Below are positions 1 through 8,041 of a stretch of 64,000 nt of DNA, piece by piece. The translations under genes and the position numbers were made by a program. The DNA lies in NCBI RefSeq assembly GCF_900188235.1, contig NZ_FZNT01000002.1:248001-312000 (forward strand), written 5' to 3'. The notes beneath the pieces were generated by a model. It saw only the letters and a list, made by a program, of their open reading frames with translations, was not told the DNA's origin and did no database searches. This DNA is from Lutibacter agarilyticus (lineage in GTDB: Bacteria; Bacteroidota; Bacteroidia; Flavobacteriales; Flavobacteriaceae). Numbering within the stretch: position 1 is the first letter of the stretch; every line of letters starts with the position of its first letter.

Positions 1-3000
1 GTAAGGTCTTTAATTTTTGTAGTTATTGTAACTCTTGGATCAGCGCCTACATTTGTTGTACCATCAGGCAGTAGTGGAAAATTAGCAATTATTGCAGAAG
101 TATTTTCAGCATCAACTCTTGAAATCAAATGATTAATTATCCCATCTGTATCTATTTCTAATTCTATTAAGGCTTGTTCAAAGCTCTCATCTATGATATA
201 TACCATACGGCAATCTTCATTCAATCTACCATCTGAAAATGCAGTCATATTCTCATGCACATTCGCATCAGCTGTAATACAACTTAGTTTTGACGTACCA
301 CTCACAATGAAATTATCCATATTTACATTGTTTCCGTTTTCCACATTTAAATAGGATAGCTCTAAGTTATCCTGAACTCTTAATTGATTTAAACTTCTAT
401 TTTTTGAAAGATTTAAACCTGTAAGATTCGTTTCCCAAGCCCATAATCTTTCCAAGTTTAAATTTTTCGAAAAATCAATAGAAGTTATTGGGTTTTGGTG
501 AATCTCTAATCCAATAAGATTGCTGTTATTTGAAAGATCTAACGCTGTTATATTGTTCTGTCCTAACCACAATTCTTCTAATAACGGATTGTTAGACGTG
601 TTTAACGATTCTAATTGATTCGTCCAAGCCCATAATTCTCTTAATTTTTGATTATTGCTTATATCTAAACTAGTCAATTCATTAGCACCAGCTTGTAACA
701 CTTCTAATTCAGTATTGCTGCTTAAATCTATTTCAGATATGGGATTAGAATAAATGATTAAATGATTTAAATTCTTAAACGCAGATAACCCTGTTAGATC
801 TGTTATTTCTTTACCACCTAAGTTTAAATATGTGATATTGTGAACTTCTACCCTTAGCACATCACCGGTTTCACCATTGGTATCAATGCCCGCATTAATT
901 AATGCAAGTTCAAAATTTGGGTCTGGAATTGGAACGACATCATTACATCCATCTTCACTATAAAATGTATTGTTTTCTTTGGCCCAATCTGATGGGATAT
1001 TATTTACCAAACCTGCATCAACTTGAATACAGGATAAATTATAATTAAATCTAACATCAAAAGAATAAGGCCACCATTCTGGAGCTGCAAAATTCAAATT
1101 ATTCCCATTCTCAATATTTATACTGTATAAATCGTTCCCATTAGCCCTTAAAAAAGTTAAATTAGGATTGTTAGAAGCGTCTAATGAAGTTAAATTATTA
1201 TTGGCAATGGATAATTCCATAAGTAGCGGGTTGCTACTTATATCAATGGCTTCCAACTGATTTTGTGAAATGTGTAAATACACTAAACTTGGACAATTCT
1301 TTAAATTAATCGAAGTTACAGGATTGTTATTAATCCATATCCCATTTAAATTTGTATGGGTATTTAACTGTAACTCAGTTAAATTATTATTGTTGCAAAA
1401 CAGTTGTTCTAGATTCACAAAATATTTAATCCCAGTAACATCATTAATTCCTTTGTCAACGATATTAAGCGAATAAATATTTTCAGCATCTATCTGAGAT
1501 ATTTGACCATTCACGGTTTCATCTGTATCTAACCCTAATTCAATTAAAGCAGCTTCAAAAATTGGATCTGGGATAGCAACACTACCACTACAATTGTTGC
1601 TAATAGCAACTGCAGGATCAAGGTTTAAATTAGAATTATCTGCATTCTCATCATCAACCGTGATACAAGACAAACTTGGTAAATTTTGCATTGTTGAATA
1701 AACAATATTTTTGTTGTTTCCGTTTTTTATGGATAGACTTGTTAATGGATTATCAGAAAAACCATACACTTTTAAGTTCGTGTTCGCATCTACATTTAAA
1801 CTTGTAATATTATTATTTGTAAACCAAATACCTTCTAGTAATAAATTTTGACTGACATCTAATTCTGACAGATTATTATTTGCACAACCAATGGTCTTTA
1901 ATACTTTATTTTGACTTAAATCTAATGCTGTAAATTGATTGCTTTCACATTCTAAAATTGATAATACCGAATTTTTGGTAACATCAAGATTTGCAAGTTG
2001 GTTCCTTTGACAGTATAAATCTTCTAAACTTGAAAATGCTTCAATTCCAATTAAACTAGTAATTCCTAAATCATTTACGTTTAGATTTGTAACACCTTCA
2101 ACACTGCTTTTTAATGTTAAATGGTTCATCACACCATCACCCATACTTGATGGGTCACCTATTAAAACCTCATCTCCATTAGCAGTGTGCGTTTCTAAAT
2201 AGGCTTCAAAATTAGTGTCCGGAATGGATACAACATTTTGGCTGATAAGTTTATACGTCCAAAACACACCCGAACCAGCTTCAATTGAAAGCGTCATTAC
2301 ATTGTCATTTTCGGAAAACACAACATTGTAGGTAATAGATTCTGGAACATTAGTAAATTCAGTTAAACTCCCTTCATTAGTGGCTTTAGGTAATCCTAAA
2401 TAAGCACCTTGACCATTTATAGTGATTGTTCCTGCTATTTCATCATAGCTATAAGTTGCTGTTACGGTACCATTATGAGGTGCTTTGGGCGCACCGCATT
2501 GCCCGTTTGGTTCTGCGCCACCTTGCCATGGCTCTAGCCATGTTTCTTCCCCTAAAATATTTTGAAAAGAGCCATCCAAATTAAATACATATTCATCATC
2601 AAAATAGCATGCTCTATCTATTAATGTCTGCTCATCATTTGACCACCATTGATCTGAGCCTTCCGTTGGTCCAACTTTTAAGGCCCCAGCTTCAGATGCA
2701 ATTTTCCAAGCCCTGACTAACAAAAATTCAAAAGGTTCTAAGGTATAAGTTTGTGTATTTAAATTTAAGCTGACGCTATAATAACCTGCTGAAACAGGAA
2801 TATTTGCTCCACCGGCTTCTAAAGAACCATCAATACCGTTATCACCATAATTATTCGCCCAATCATTGTTTTCTCTAAACTTAACTTCACCATCAGTGAA
2901 TTCAACAGTTGCCTCCCAAATATCTAAATCAACATTAAAAGTCATTGGAATATCGGGTCCACCCCAACCATTTGGAGTCGCAGAACCTACAATCCCCCAG

Positions 3001-3062
3001 CCCTGGGAGAAAGAAAAATTTACACATAAAATAAATGCGAAAAAGAGTAGCAATCTTTTCAT
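1..3062 (-). CDS. Secreted leucine-rich-repeat protein with N-terminal glycan-binding-like modules (C-terminus beyond window)
   Basis: An open minus-strand frame runs from the ATG at 3062 off the left edge, giving about 1020 visible residues. A signal peptide (residues 1-20, ending FSFSQ) precedes a SusE/SusF-like module (about 21-110, starting GWGIVGSATPNGW). A second module (about 118-270) is rich in Trp and Cys, with WW, CYFDDEY and GAYLGLPK patches; I associate it with surface polysaccharide-binding proteins of flavobacteria from memory. The rest consists of LRR blocks, each opened by an IPDxxFExxL header, at about residues 276, 493, 708 and 952, followed by LxxLxLxxN-type repeats. The likely role is a surface adhesin or glycan-binding protein. 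A type IX sorting domain would be expected at the missing C-terminus, but it is not visible. It is transcribed divergently from the sensor kinase at 3334, separated by two palindromes. A smaller paralogue with the same header lies at 17559-18467. Confidence 0.85.
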   Translation of the reverse strand, partial: MKRLLLFFAFILCVNFSFSQGWGIVGSATPNGWGGPDIPMTFNVDLDIWEATVEFTDGEVKFRENNDWANNYGDNGIDGSLEAGGANIPVSAGYYSVSLNLNTQTYTLEPFEFLLVRAWKIASEAGALKVGPTEGSDQWWSNDEQTLIDRACYFDDEYVFNLDGSFQNILGEETWLEPWQGGAEPNGQCGAPKAPHNGTVTATYSYDEIAGTITINGQGAYLGLPKATNEGSLTEFTNVPESITYNVVFSENDNVMTLSIEAGSGVFWTYKLISQNVVSIPDTNFEAYLETHTANGDEVLIGDPSSMGDGVMNHLTLKSSVEGVTNLNVNDLGITSLIGIEAFSSLEDLYCQRNQLANLDVTKNSVLSILECESNQFTALDLSQNKVLKTIGCANNNLSELDVSQNLLLEGIWFTNNNITSLNVDANTNLKVYGFSDNPLTSLSIKNGNNKNIVYSTMQNLPSLSCITVDDENADNSNLNLDPAVAISNNCSGSVAIPDPIFEAALIELGLDTDETVNGQISQIDAENIYSLNIVDKGINDVTGIKYFVNLEQLFCNNNNLTELQLNTHTNLNGIWINNNPVTSINLKNCPSLVYLHISQNQLEAIDISSNPLLMELSIANNNLTSLDASNNPNLTFLRANGNDLYSINIENGNNLNFAAPEWWPYSFDVRFNYNLSCIQVDAGLVNNIPSDWAKENNTFYSEDGCNDVVPIPDPNFELALINAGIDTNGETGDVLRVEVHNITYLNLGGKEITDLTGLSAFKNLNHLIIYSNPISEIDLSSNTELEVLQAGANELTSLDISNNQKLRELWAWTNQLESLNTSNNPLLEELWLGQNNITALDLSNNSNLIGLEIHQNPITSIDFSKNLNLERLWAWETNLTGLNLSKNRSLNQLRVQDNLELSYLNVENGNNVNMDNFIVSGTSKLSCITADANVHENMTAFSDGRLNEDCRMVYIIDESFEQALIELEIDTDGIINHLISRVDAENTSAIIANFPLLPDGTTNVGADPRVTITTKIKDL

Positions 3063-3095
3063 AATAAGATAGTTTTAGTTAGTAGTTATATCCAT

Positions 3096-3125
3096 GCCTT
3101 TTTGAACATAATAATTCAAAAAGGC
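3096..3125. promoter_or_regulatory. Perfect 11-bp inverted repeat in the leader of the LRR gene
   Basis: GCCTTTTTGAA (3096-3106) and its exact reverse complement (3115-3125) flank an 8-nt loop, about 35 nt upstream of the LRR protein's ATG. It has no long U-run on the gene side, so it looks more like a leader hairpin or operator than a terminator. Confidence 0.5.
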
Positions 3126-3242
3126 AGGTTTAAAAATAATTTGTGGGGCAATTATTTTGATTTTAATTAGTTGGTGGGGCAATAAAAAATGGATAGCAAT
3201 TTCCCTCTATACAAACATAACATCAACTATTGACAAAGTAAA

Positions 3243-3258
3243 TACCAAATTGTTGGTA
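3243..3258. promoter_or_regulatory. Palindrome TACCAA-N4-TTGGTA between divergent genes
   Basis: A 6-bp perfect inverted repeat, 7 bp counting the flanking A/T, lies about 75 bp upstream of the sensor kinase at 3334 and 180 bp upstream of the LRR gene. The size and place suit a dimeric regulator site; no regulator is assigned. Confidence 0.35.
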
Positions 3259-3333
3259 TATTTTGTATCCCTAATTTTACTATCTTAAGGCCGTGTTATT
3301 TTCAATACTCCTTTTGAATACTCCTATTATTTT

Positions 3334-6300
3334 ATGAACAGATTTGTCCTAATATATTTTGCGATCTTTATTAATTGTTTAAGTTCTCAAACAATTAAGC
3401 CCATAGACACGCTGCATGTGAACTACATTGGTCAAGAACATGGCCTTTTGCAACTTAATGTAAAAGATATGGCGCTTGATGAATTAGGTTATTTATGGGC
3501 TGGAACAGAAGATGGTTTACATCGATTTAATGGTTACGAGTTTAAGACTTATTTACACAATCCGTTAGACAGTAGCTCTATAAAAGATGACCATGTAAGA
3601 GGATTGCTTTTTACAAAAGATACGCTTTGGGTTGCTACAAACTCGAAGGGTATTTTGGGATTTGTCCCTTCTGAAAATCGATTTTTTAGTATCAAAAAAA
3701 ATGAAAATATAGATTTAAACATCAGTTATAAAATAATGCCTCTTGATGAAAAAGAATTACTCTTTTCTGTTAAAAACAATTTAATTCTTTTTAACAGGCC
3801 TGCTAAAAACAGTAAAATAATTAAGTTGCCAGAAACAACGAAAGATAGTTATATTTCGGCCATTTTAAAAATAGACATTAACAACTATTGGTTAGCAAAC
3901 ACTACTGGAATTTTAATACTTAATACCAAAACTTATGATGTTCAAAAAACAACCACTCTAGAAGGTGAAAATATCAAATGCTTTTATAAAAACAACAATA
4001 ACATATATATAGGAACTGAAAATGGATTGTTTATTTATAACATTTTAAATCAACAAATTAGTAAAACACCACTTACATTTTCAATTAATTGCTTTAATAA
4101 ATTACAGGAAAATCAATTTTACATAGGCTCAGACAAAGGATTGTTTTTATATGATATTTTGGAAGAAAGTATCACCCCTTTTGTTTTAAAAATAAACGAA
4201 AATAAACTTCAAGAAAAAATTGACATAAACCAAATTATAAATGACGAAAAAGGGAACTTATGGTTTGGCTCAGATGGTGAAGGATTGTATCATTACAATT
4301 CTTTTCAAAAAAAGTTTAATACCATAAAACTTTCATTAAAAGAATATCCATTAATGAATAATATAAGTTCTTTTCAATTTTTAAAAGGAAAAGATTCTAC
4401 TTTATGGATTGGAACCAAATATGGTATTGTAAAATATTTTCATAAAAACAAAAATTTTAAACTTTATGCTACAGAGGGAGACCCTTTAATTTATGCCATT
4501 ACAAAAGATAAAAACAATACTATTTGGGGCGGTGGTTTTACAACCGGTTTATTGAAATATGATGCTAATACTGATTCATTCATTAAAATTCAAAACACGA
4601 AAAATAATTTACCTGATGATGATATTGTAGATATTATACCTATTGATAACAATACTCTTTGGGTTGCTACCTGGGCTGGAGGAATTCACAAATTTGACAT
4701 TAAAAACGAAAACTTTGAAGAAGTTTTTATTAATGGTAAAAGAATTAATAGAGCCAGGACCTCTTTAATAGATTCCAAAAAAAATATTTGGTTAGGAACT
4801 GACCAAGGTGTATTTAAAATATCTAAATCTGGTATTATTCAAAACTATAACGAAGAAGGTGCATTAGACCAAAAATTAAGTGGAAATAGGGTTTTTAATA
4901 TTAAAGAAGATTACAACGGAAATATTTGGATAGGCACGAATACGGGCTTGACAAAATTAGATATTCAACAGCATAAAACAACTCTTTTCTATAAACAAAA
5001 AGGGTTACCTAATGATTTTATATATTCTATTTTAATAGCTAAAAACAATGATATATGGGTAAGTACAAATTATGGAATTTCTGTTTTAAACACCGAAACA
5101 AATAAATTTAAAAACTATACAACTAGTGATGGTTTACAAAACAATGAATTCAACGGGAAAGCTGGCTATAAAGATCAACATGACAACTTTTACTTTGGTG
5201 GAATTTCTGGGATAAATATTTTTAAAGCTACTAATATTAAGGAAAACCAAAATATCCCTGAGATCTACATAGAATCTGTTGATTTGTTCAACGAACCACT
5301 ACAAAAAAATGAATTATATAAGAACGTGCTAGCATTTAAAAGTGATGAAAACGTACTTACTTTTAACTTTTCAGCCCTGAACTATTTAAATCCAGAAAAA
5401 TGCAGTTATACCTATATGATGGAAGGTTTTGATAATGATTGGCGACCTATAACGAACTCTAGAAATACTACATATACCAACTTAAACCCAGGCAAATACA
5501 CATTTAAAGTGAAAGCCAGTAATGATGTTGGTGTTTGGAATGATGTCCCAGCAACTATAGCTATTGTTATCATCCCTCCTTGGTATCAAACCACGCTATT
5601 TAGATTTAGTTTTGTCATACTTTTTTTACTGAGTGGTATCTCTTTTTATTTCTACAAAACTACTAGACTTAAGAGAGACAAACTAAAATTAGAAAAAATA
5701 GTTACTCAAAGAACACAAGAGATATTAGGTAAAAATGAAGCCTTAAAATTAGCCTACAATAAGTCAGAAAAACAGCGAGATAGCATTAAATTTTTAATGA
5801 GAGAGTTAACACATCGTGTAAAAAACAATCTTCAAATCATTTCAAGCTTATTGAATATTCAGGCCAATACATCAGACAATAAAGAAGCTATTGACGCTTT
5901 AAAGATTGCTAAAAACAGAATTTTAGCAATTGCACATCTTGAAAGTAAAATGACAATTGAGAAAGAAACTATAAAAATTGACGAATTTATTAAGGAATTG
6001 TCTCAAAGTATCATAACAGCACTTTCAGATGATGAAAAACTGAATTTCACTGTTATTTATGACTTAGCTGATGTGTACATTAAAAAAGTAAACACCGTTA
6101 TGATAGGTTTAATATTGAATGAATTAATTACCAATACTACAAAATATGCATTTGATGATTTTAAGCCAGAAAATAAATTAAGTATTAGTTGTAAATTTAA
6201 CAAAACCACTTTAAGACTGATTATTAGTGATAATGGTAAAGGATATTCACTTCAAAAAGATGTACTCCCAAAATCTCTAGGAATTGAATTGGTAACTGAA

Positions 6301-6378
6301 ATGGTGAATCAATTAAATGCCACAATTACCATAAACTCAACAAAAGGCACAGAAAACATTATTGAAATTCCAATATAA
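3334..6378 (+). CDS. Membrane sensor histidine kinase with Reg_prop/Y_Y_Y periplasmic sensor
   Basis: This is a 1014-residue sensor kinase. After an N-terminal signal segment (about 1-20) come many two-component-regulator propeller repeats (WxGTxxGL-type motifs, to about residue 640), a Y_Y_Y domain (about 660-745) and one transmembrane helix (about 755-777). A cytoplasmic HisKA_2-type kinase follows: ELTHRVKNNLQ with phosphoacceptor His827, an N-box (LNELITNTTKYAF), DNGKG, and a second glycine box (LGIELV). The sensor half matches the polysaccharide-sensing hybrid regulators of Bacteroidota. Here, however, the kinase is HisKA_2 and the output is a separate LuxR-type regulator, 40 bp downstream at 6419. 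Its ligand is unknown. The divergent LRR/glycan-binding gene is a plausible target. Confidence 0.9.
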   Translation: MNRFVLIYFAIFINCLSSQTIKPIDTLHVNYIGQEHGLLQLNVKDMALDELGYLWAGTEDGLHRFNGYEFKTYLHNPLDSSSIKDDHVRGLLFTKDTLWVATNSKGILGFVPSENRFFSIKKNENIDLNISYKIMPLDEKELLFSVKNNLILFNRPAKNSKIIKLPETTKDSYISAILKIDINNYWLANTTGILILNTKTYDVQKTTTLEGENIKCFYKNNNNIYIGTENGLFIYNILNQQISKTPLTFSINCFNKLQENQFYIGSDKGLFLYDILEESITPFVLKINENKLQEKIDINQIINDEKGNLWFGSDGEGLYHYNSFQKKFNTIKLSLKEYPLMNNISSFQFLKGKDSTLWIGTKYGIVKYFHKNKNFKLYATEGDPLIYAITKDKNNTIWGGGFTTGLLKYDANTDSFIKIQNTKNNLPDDDIVDIIPIDNNTLWVATWAGGIHKFDIKNENFEEVFINGKRINRARTSLIDSKKNIWLGTDQGVFKISKSGIIQNYNEEGALDQKLSGNRVFNIKEDYNGNIWIGTNTGLTKLDIQQHKTTLFYKQKGLPNDFIYSILIAKNNDIWVSTNYGISVLNTETNKFKNYTTSDGLQNNEFNGKAGYKDQHDNFYFGGISGINIFKATNIKENQNIPEIYIESVDLFNEPLQKNELYKNVLAFKSDENVLTFNFSALNYLNPEKCSYTYMMEGFDNDWRPITNSRNTTYTNLNPGKYTFKVKASNDVGVWNDVPATIAIVIIPPWYQTTLFRFSFVILFLLSGISFYFYKTTRLKRDKLKLEKIVTQRTQEILGKNEALKLAYNKSEKQRDSIKFLMRELTHRVKNNLQIISSLLNIQANTSDNKEAIDALKIAKNRILAIAHLESKMTIEKETIKIDEFIKELSQSIITALSDDEKLNFTVIYDLADVYIKKVNTVMIGLILNELITNTTKYAFDDFKPENKLSISCKFNKTTLRLIISDNGKGYSLQKDVLPKSLGIELVTEMVNQLNATITINSTKGTENIIEIPI

Positions 6379-6418
6379 TTATTAACTTACTCATTATTTT
6401 TTAGCAACTCTCCTTTAG

Positions 6419-7036
6419 ATGATTGAAATTTTACTTATTGAAGATGAATTTATTATTGCAAAAGATATTAAAGTTTTATTAAGTAAGAACAACTTTGCTT
6501 TAGTACACTATGCTAGAAATTACGATTCTGCATTAGATTTATTTGTAAAAAATTCTTACGATTTAATTATATCTGACATTAACCTAAATGGCAAAAAAGA
6601 CGGTATTGAAATCATTACTGAATTTAGCAAAATAAAAAAAGTACCTGTAGTGTATTTAACAGCATATTCTGACTTAGATTTTATTAAACGTGCTGAAAGA
6701 ACAATGCCATTTGCTTATATTTTAAAGCCCTTCAATAATAACCAGCTAAAAACAACAATAAATTTAGCTTTATTAAACTTTAATAAACAATCAATTAAAA
6801 TCTCAGAAAATGAAGAAAATACATCTAAATTAGAGCTTTTAACAATTCGAGAAAAAGAAGTACTTATTACTTTATCTTCTGGAAAAATAACTAAGGAAAT
6901 TGCAGAAGAACTAAATATTTCTAATCATACAGTAGAGCAACATAAAAAAAATATTAGAAAAAAATTAAATCTTACAACTGTTGGAGAGTTGATAAATTTT
7001 ACAATCTCAACTCAGTTATTGAAATTATTTAAATAA
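6419..7036 (+). CDS. Response regulator, receiver plus LuxR-type HTH
   Basis: This 205-residue protein has a receiver domain (about 1-120) with acidic pocket E8/D9, phosphoacceptor D53, T81 and K103, all visible in their expected order. A C-terminal LuxR/GerE helix-turn-helix (about 138-200) contains LTIREKEVL and SNHTVEQHKKNIRKKL. It lies 40 bp behind the propeller kinase on the same strand and is the evident cognate regulator. The pair would transfer phosphate from His827 of the kinase to D53. A 13-bp-stem hairpin at 7104-7135 follows and probably terminates this operon. Confidence 0.93.
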   Translation: MIEILLIEDEFIIAKDIKVLLSKNNFALVHYARNYDSALDLFVKNSYDLIISDINLNGKKDGIEIITEFSKIKKVPVVYLTAYSDLDFIKRAERTMPFAYILKPFNNNQLKTTINLALLNFNKQSIKISENEENTSKLELLTIREKEVLITLSSGKITKEIAEELNISNHTVEQHKKNIRKKLNLTTVGELINFTISTQLLKLFK

Positions 7037-7103
7037 AATTTTAAATCAGTTTACTTTTTGCTGATGATTTATGTCTCAATCACTTATAAACTTTAAAAAA
7101 CAA

Positions 7104-7135
7104 AAAACCTGTTAATCAAATAATTAACAGGTTTT
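7104..7135 (+). terminator. Rho-independent terminator hairpin
   Basis: A 13-bp perfect stem (AAAACCTGTTAAT and its complement) surrounds a 6-nt loop, with A-rich and T-rich arms on either side, 68 bp after the response regulator stop. It abuts the att-like 16-mer at 7137, so it may originally have been the terminator behind a tRNA-Leu locus. Confidence 0.7.
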
Positions 7136-7136
7136 A

Positions 7137-7152
7137 TAGTACCTCGAGTGGG
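7137..7152. repeat. Candidate attachment site: exact 16-bp copy of the tRNA-Leu 3' end
   Basis: TAGTACCTCGAGTGGG is identical to 30012-30027, which covers the acceptor and T-stem 3' portion of the tRNA-Leu(CAA) gene. This is the duplication expected when an element integrates at a tRNA 3' end. Together the two copies enclose about 22.9 kb including the integrase. A diverged copy lies at 18970-18980. Confidence 0.65.
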
Positions 7153-7205
7153 TACTTTTTTATATATCTATATTTCTGTTTATCAGTCTTTTATACTTAT
7201 TCAAA

Positions 7206-7220
7206 TACCATATTAGTACC
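7206..7220. repeat. 15-bp integrase arm-site-like motif, copy 1
   Basis: TACCATATTAGTACC lies 54 bp to the right of the att-like GGG at 7152. The same 15-mer with one change is at 19034-19048, also 54 bp from its own att-like sequence. Another one-change copy, TACCATATCAGTACC, is just upstream of the integrase at 29886-29900. The shared spacing suggests integrase arm-binding sites. Confidence 0.5.
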
Positions 7221-7488
7221 ATTTAATTGAAAGAAAAGAGATTGTTTATTTCTTGAGAATAACACTCAAAATTTTCTGAATTATTATTTTTTTAACTATA
7301 AATAAATCGTCGCCAAACTCTACCAAAATATCAATTTCAATCTGGAATGTCGTTTTTTCATAATTCTAAGATATTTGTTTTTAGTTAAACAGTCTTAAAA
7401 TACTGTCCAAGTAAATGTAGTAACTCCAGTTTAGGAGTATGCTTTTTTATAGCCATACTATTTTGGTTTTTATTTGTGTATGAAATGA

Positions 7489-8013
7489 TTAGAATTTGAA
7501 AATAATAGGGTGGCATTTTCTAATGAATAGATCAACTTCTTTTGAAGTTATTTGGTTTGGGTATGACATTAGTAATAACGGTAATGGAGGCTCGTTTATT
7601 TTTGCATTAGGAACTTCATAAGGATGTTGATTAAGTTTAAACCCAATTCTTTCGTAAAACTTAATTCTTCGCTGATTAGTACTTGATGTAGGTAATTCAA
7701 CTTCTAGTAAAATTGGTTTGCTATTATCATTAATAAACTCATTGAGAATTAATTTCCCATAGCCTTTATTTCTTTGTTCTGCAGATGTTGCAAAATGGTC
7801 TATATATTTTAGGGTTTCAAAATCCCACCATAAAATAAAACCAATGAATTGATTTTCATTAATTACAACTTCAAAATGATACTTGCTATTTTTTAAAACA
7901 GAAATTTGGTCATCCAATATTCTTCTTTCTTCAAAAGGAAATGCCTCTTCGTATAGCTGCCAAGCTTCTTGGAAATAAGTATCCGAAATATTTCTTAGTC
8001 TAATTAAGTTCAT
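7489..8013 (-). CDS. GNAT family N-acetyltransferase
   Basis: This 174-residue protein has a GNAT acetyl-CoA-binding core: the FATSAEQRNKGYGKLIL segment (about 75-90) corresponds to motif A (Q/RxxGxG/A). ATSTNQRRIKFYERIGF-like sequence (about 110-125) matches the usual motif B region. The substrate is unknown. It starts 28 bp after the peptidase gene on the same strand and is likely the last gene of a lipoprotein-peptidase-acetyltransferase operon. It sits first inside the left att-like site at 7137, so it may be cargo of an old island. Confidence 0.85.
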   Translation of the reverse strand: MNLIRLRNISDTYFQEAWQLYEEAFPFEERRILDDQISVLKNSKYHFEVVINENQFIGFILWWDFETLKYIDHFATSAEQRNKGYGKLILNEFINDNSKPILLEVELPTSSTNQRRIKFYERIGFKLNQHPYEVPNAKINEPPLPLLLMSYPNQITSKEVDLFIRKCHPIIFKF

Positions 8014-8041
8014 TGAGTTACTATTTACGAATCTATATATA

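Larger units (their letters stand above)
7037..7488. other. Gene-free stretch holding a terminator and an attachment-site-like sequence
   Basis: This 452-bp gap contains the hairpin at 7104-7135, a 16-bp exact copy of the tRNA-Leu 3' end at 7137-7152 and an integrase arm-like motif at 7206-7220. From about 7221 to 7488 I see no coding sequence or repeat I can support, only AT-rich DNA upstream of the stop of the acetyltransferase. Confidence 0.6.

Noticed and set aside
197-1500. Regularly spaced repeat units in the LRR gene as a possible CRISPR array
   Set aside because: The spacing follows the LRR codon pattern, the repeats are degenerate and the whole is one open frame.
7420-7445. Weak hairpin around ACTCC...GGAGT as terminator of the acetyltransferase
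   Set aside because: The stem is only 5 bp and no U-run follows on the minus strand.
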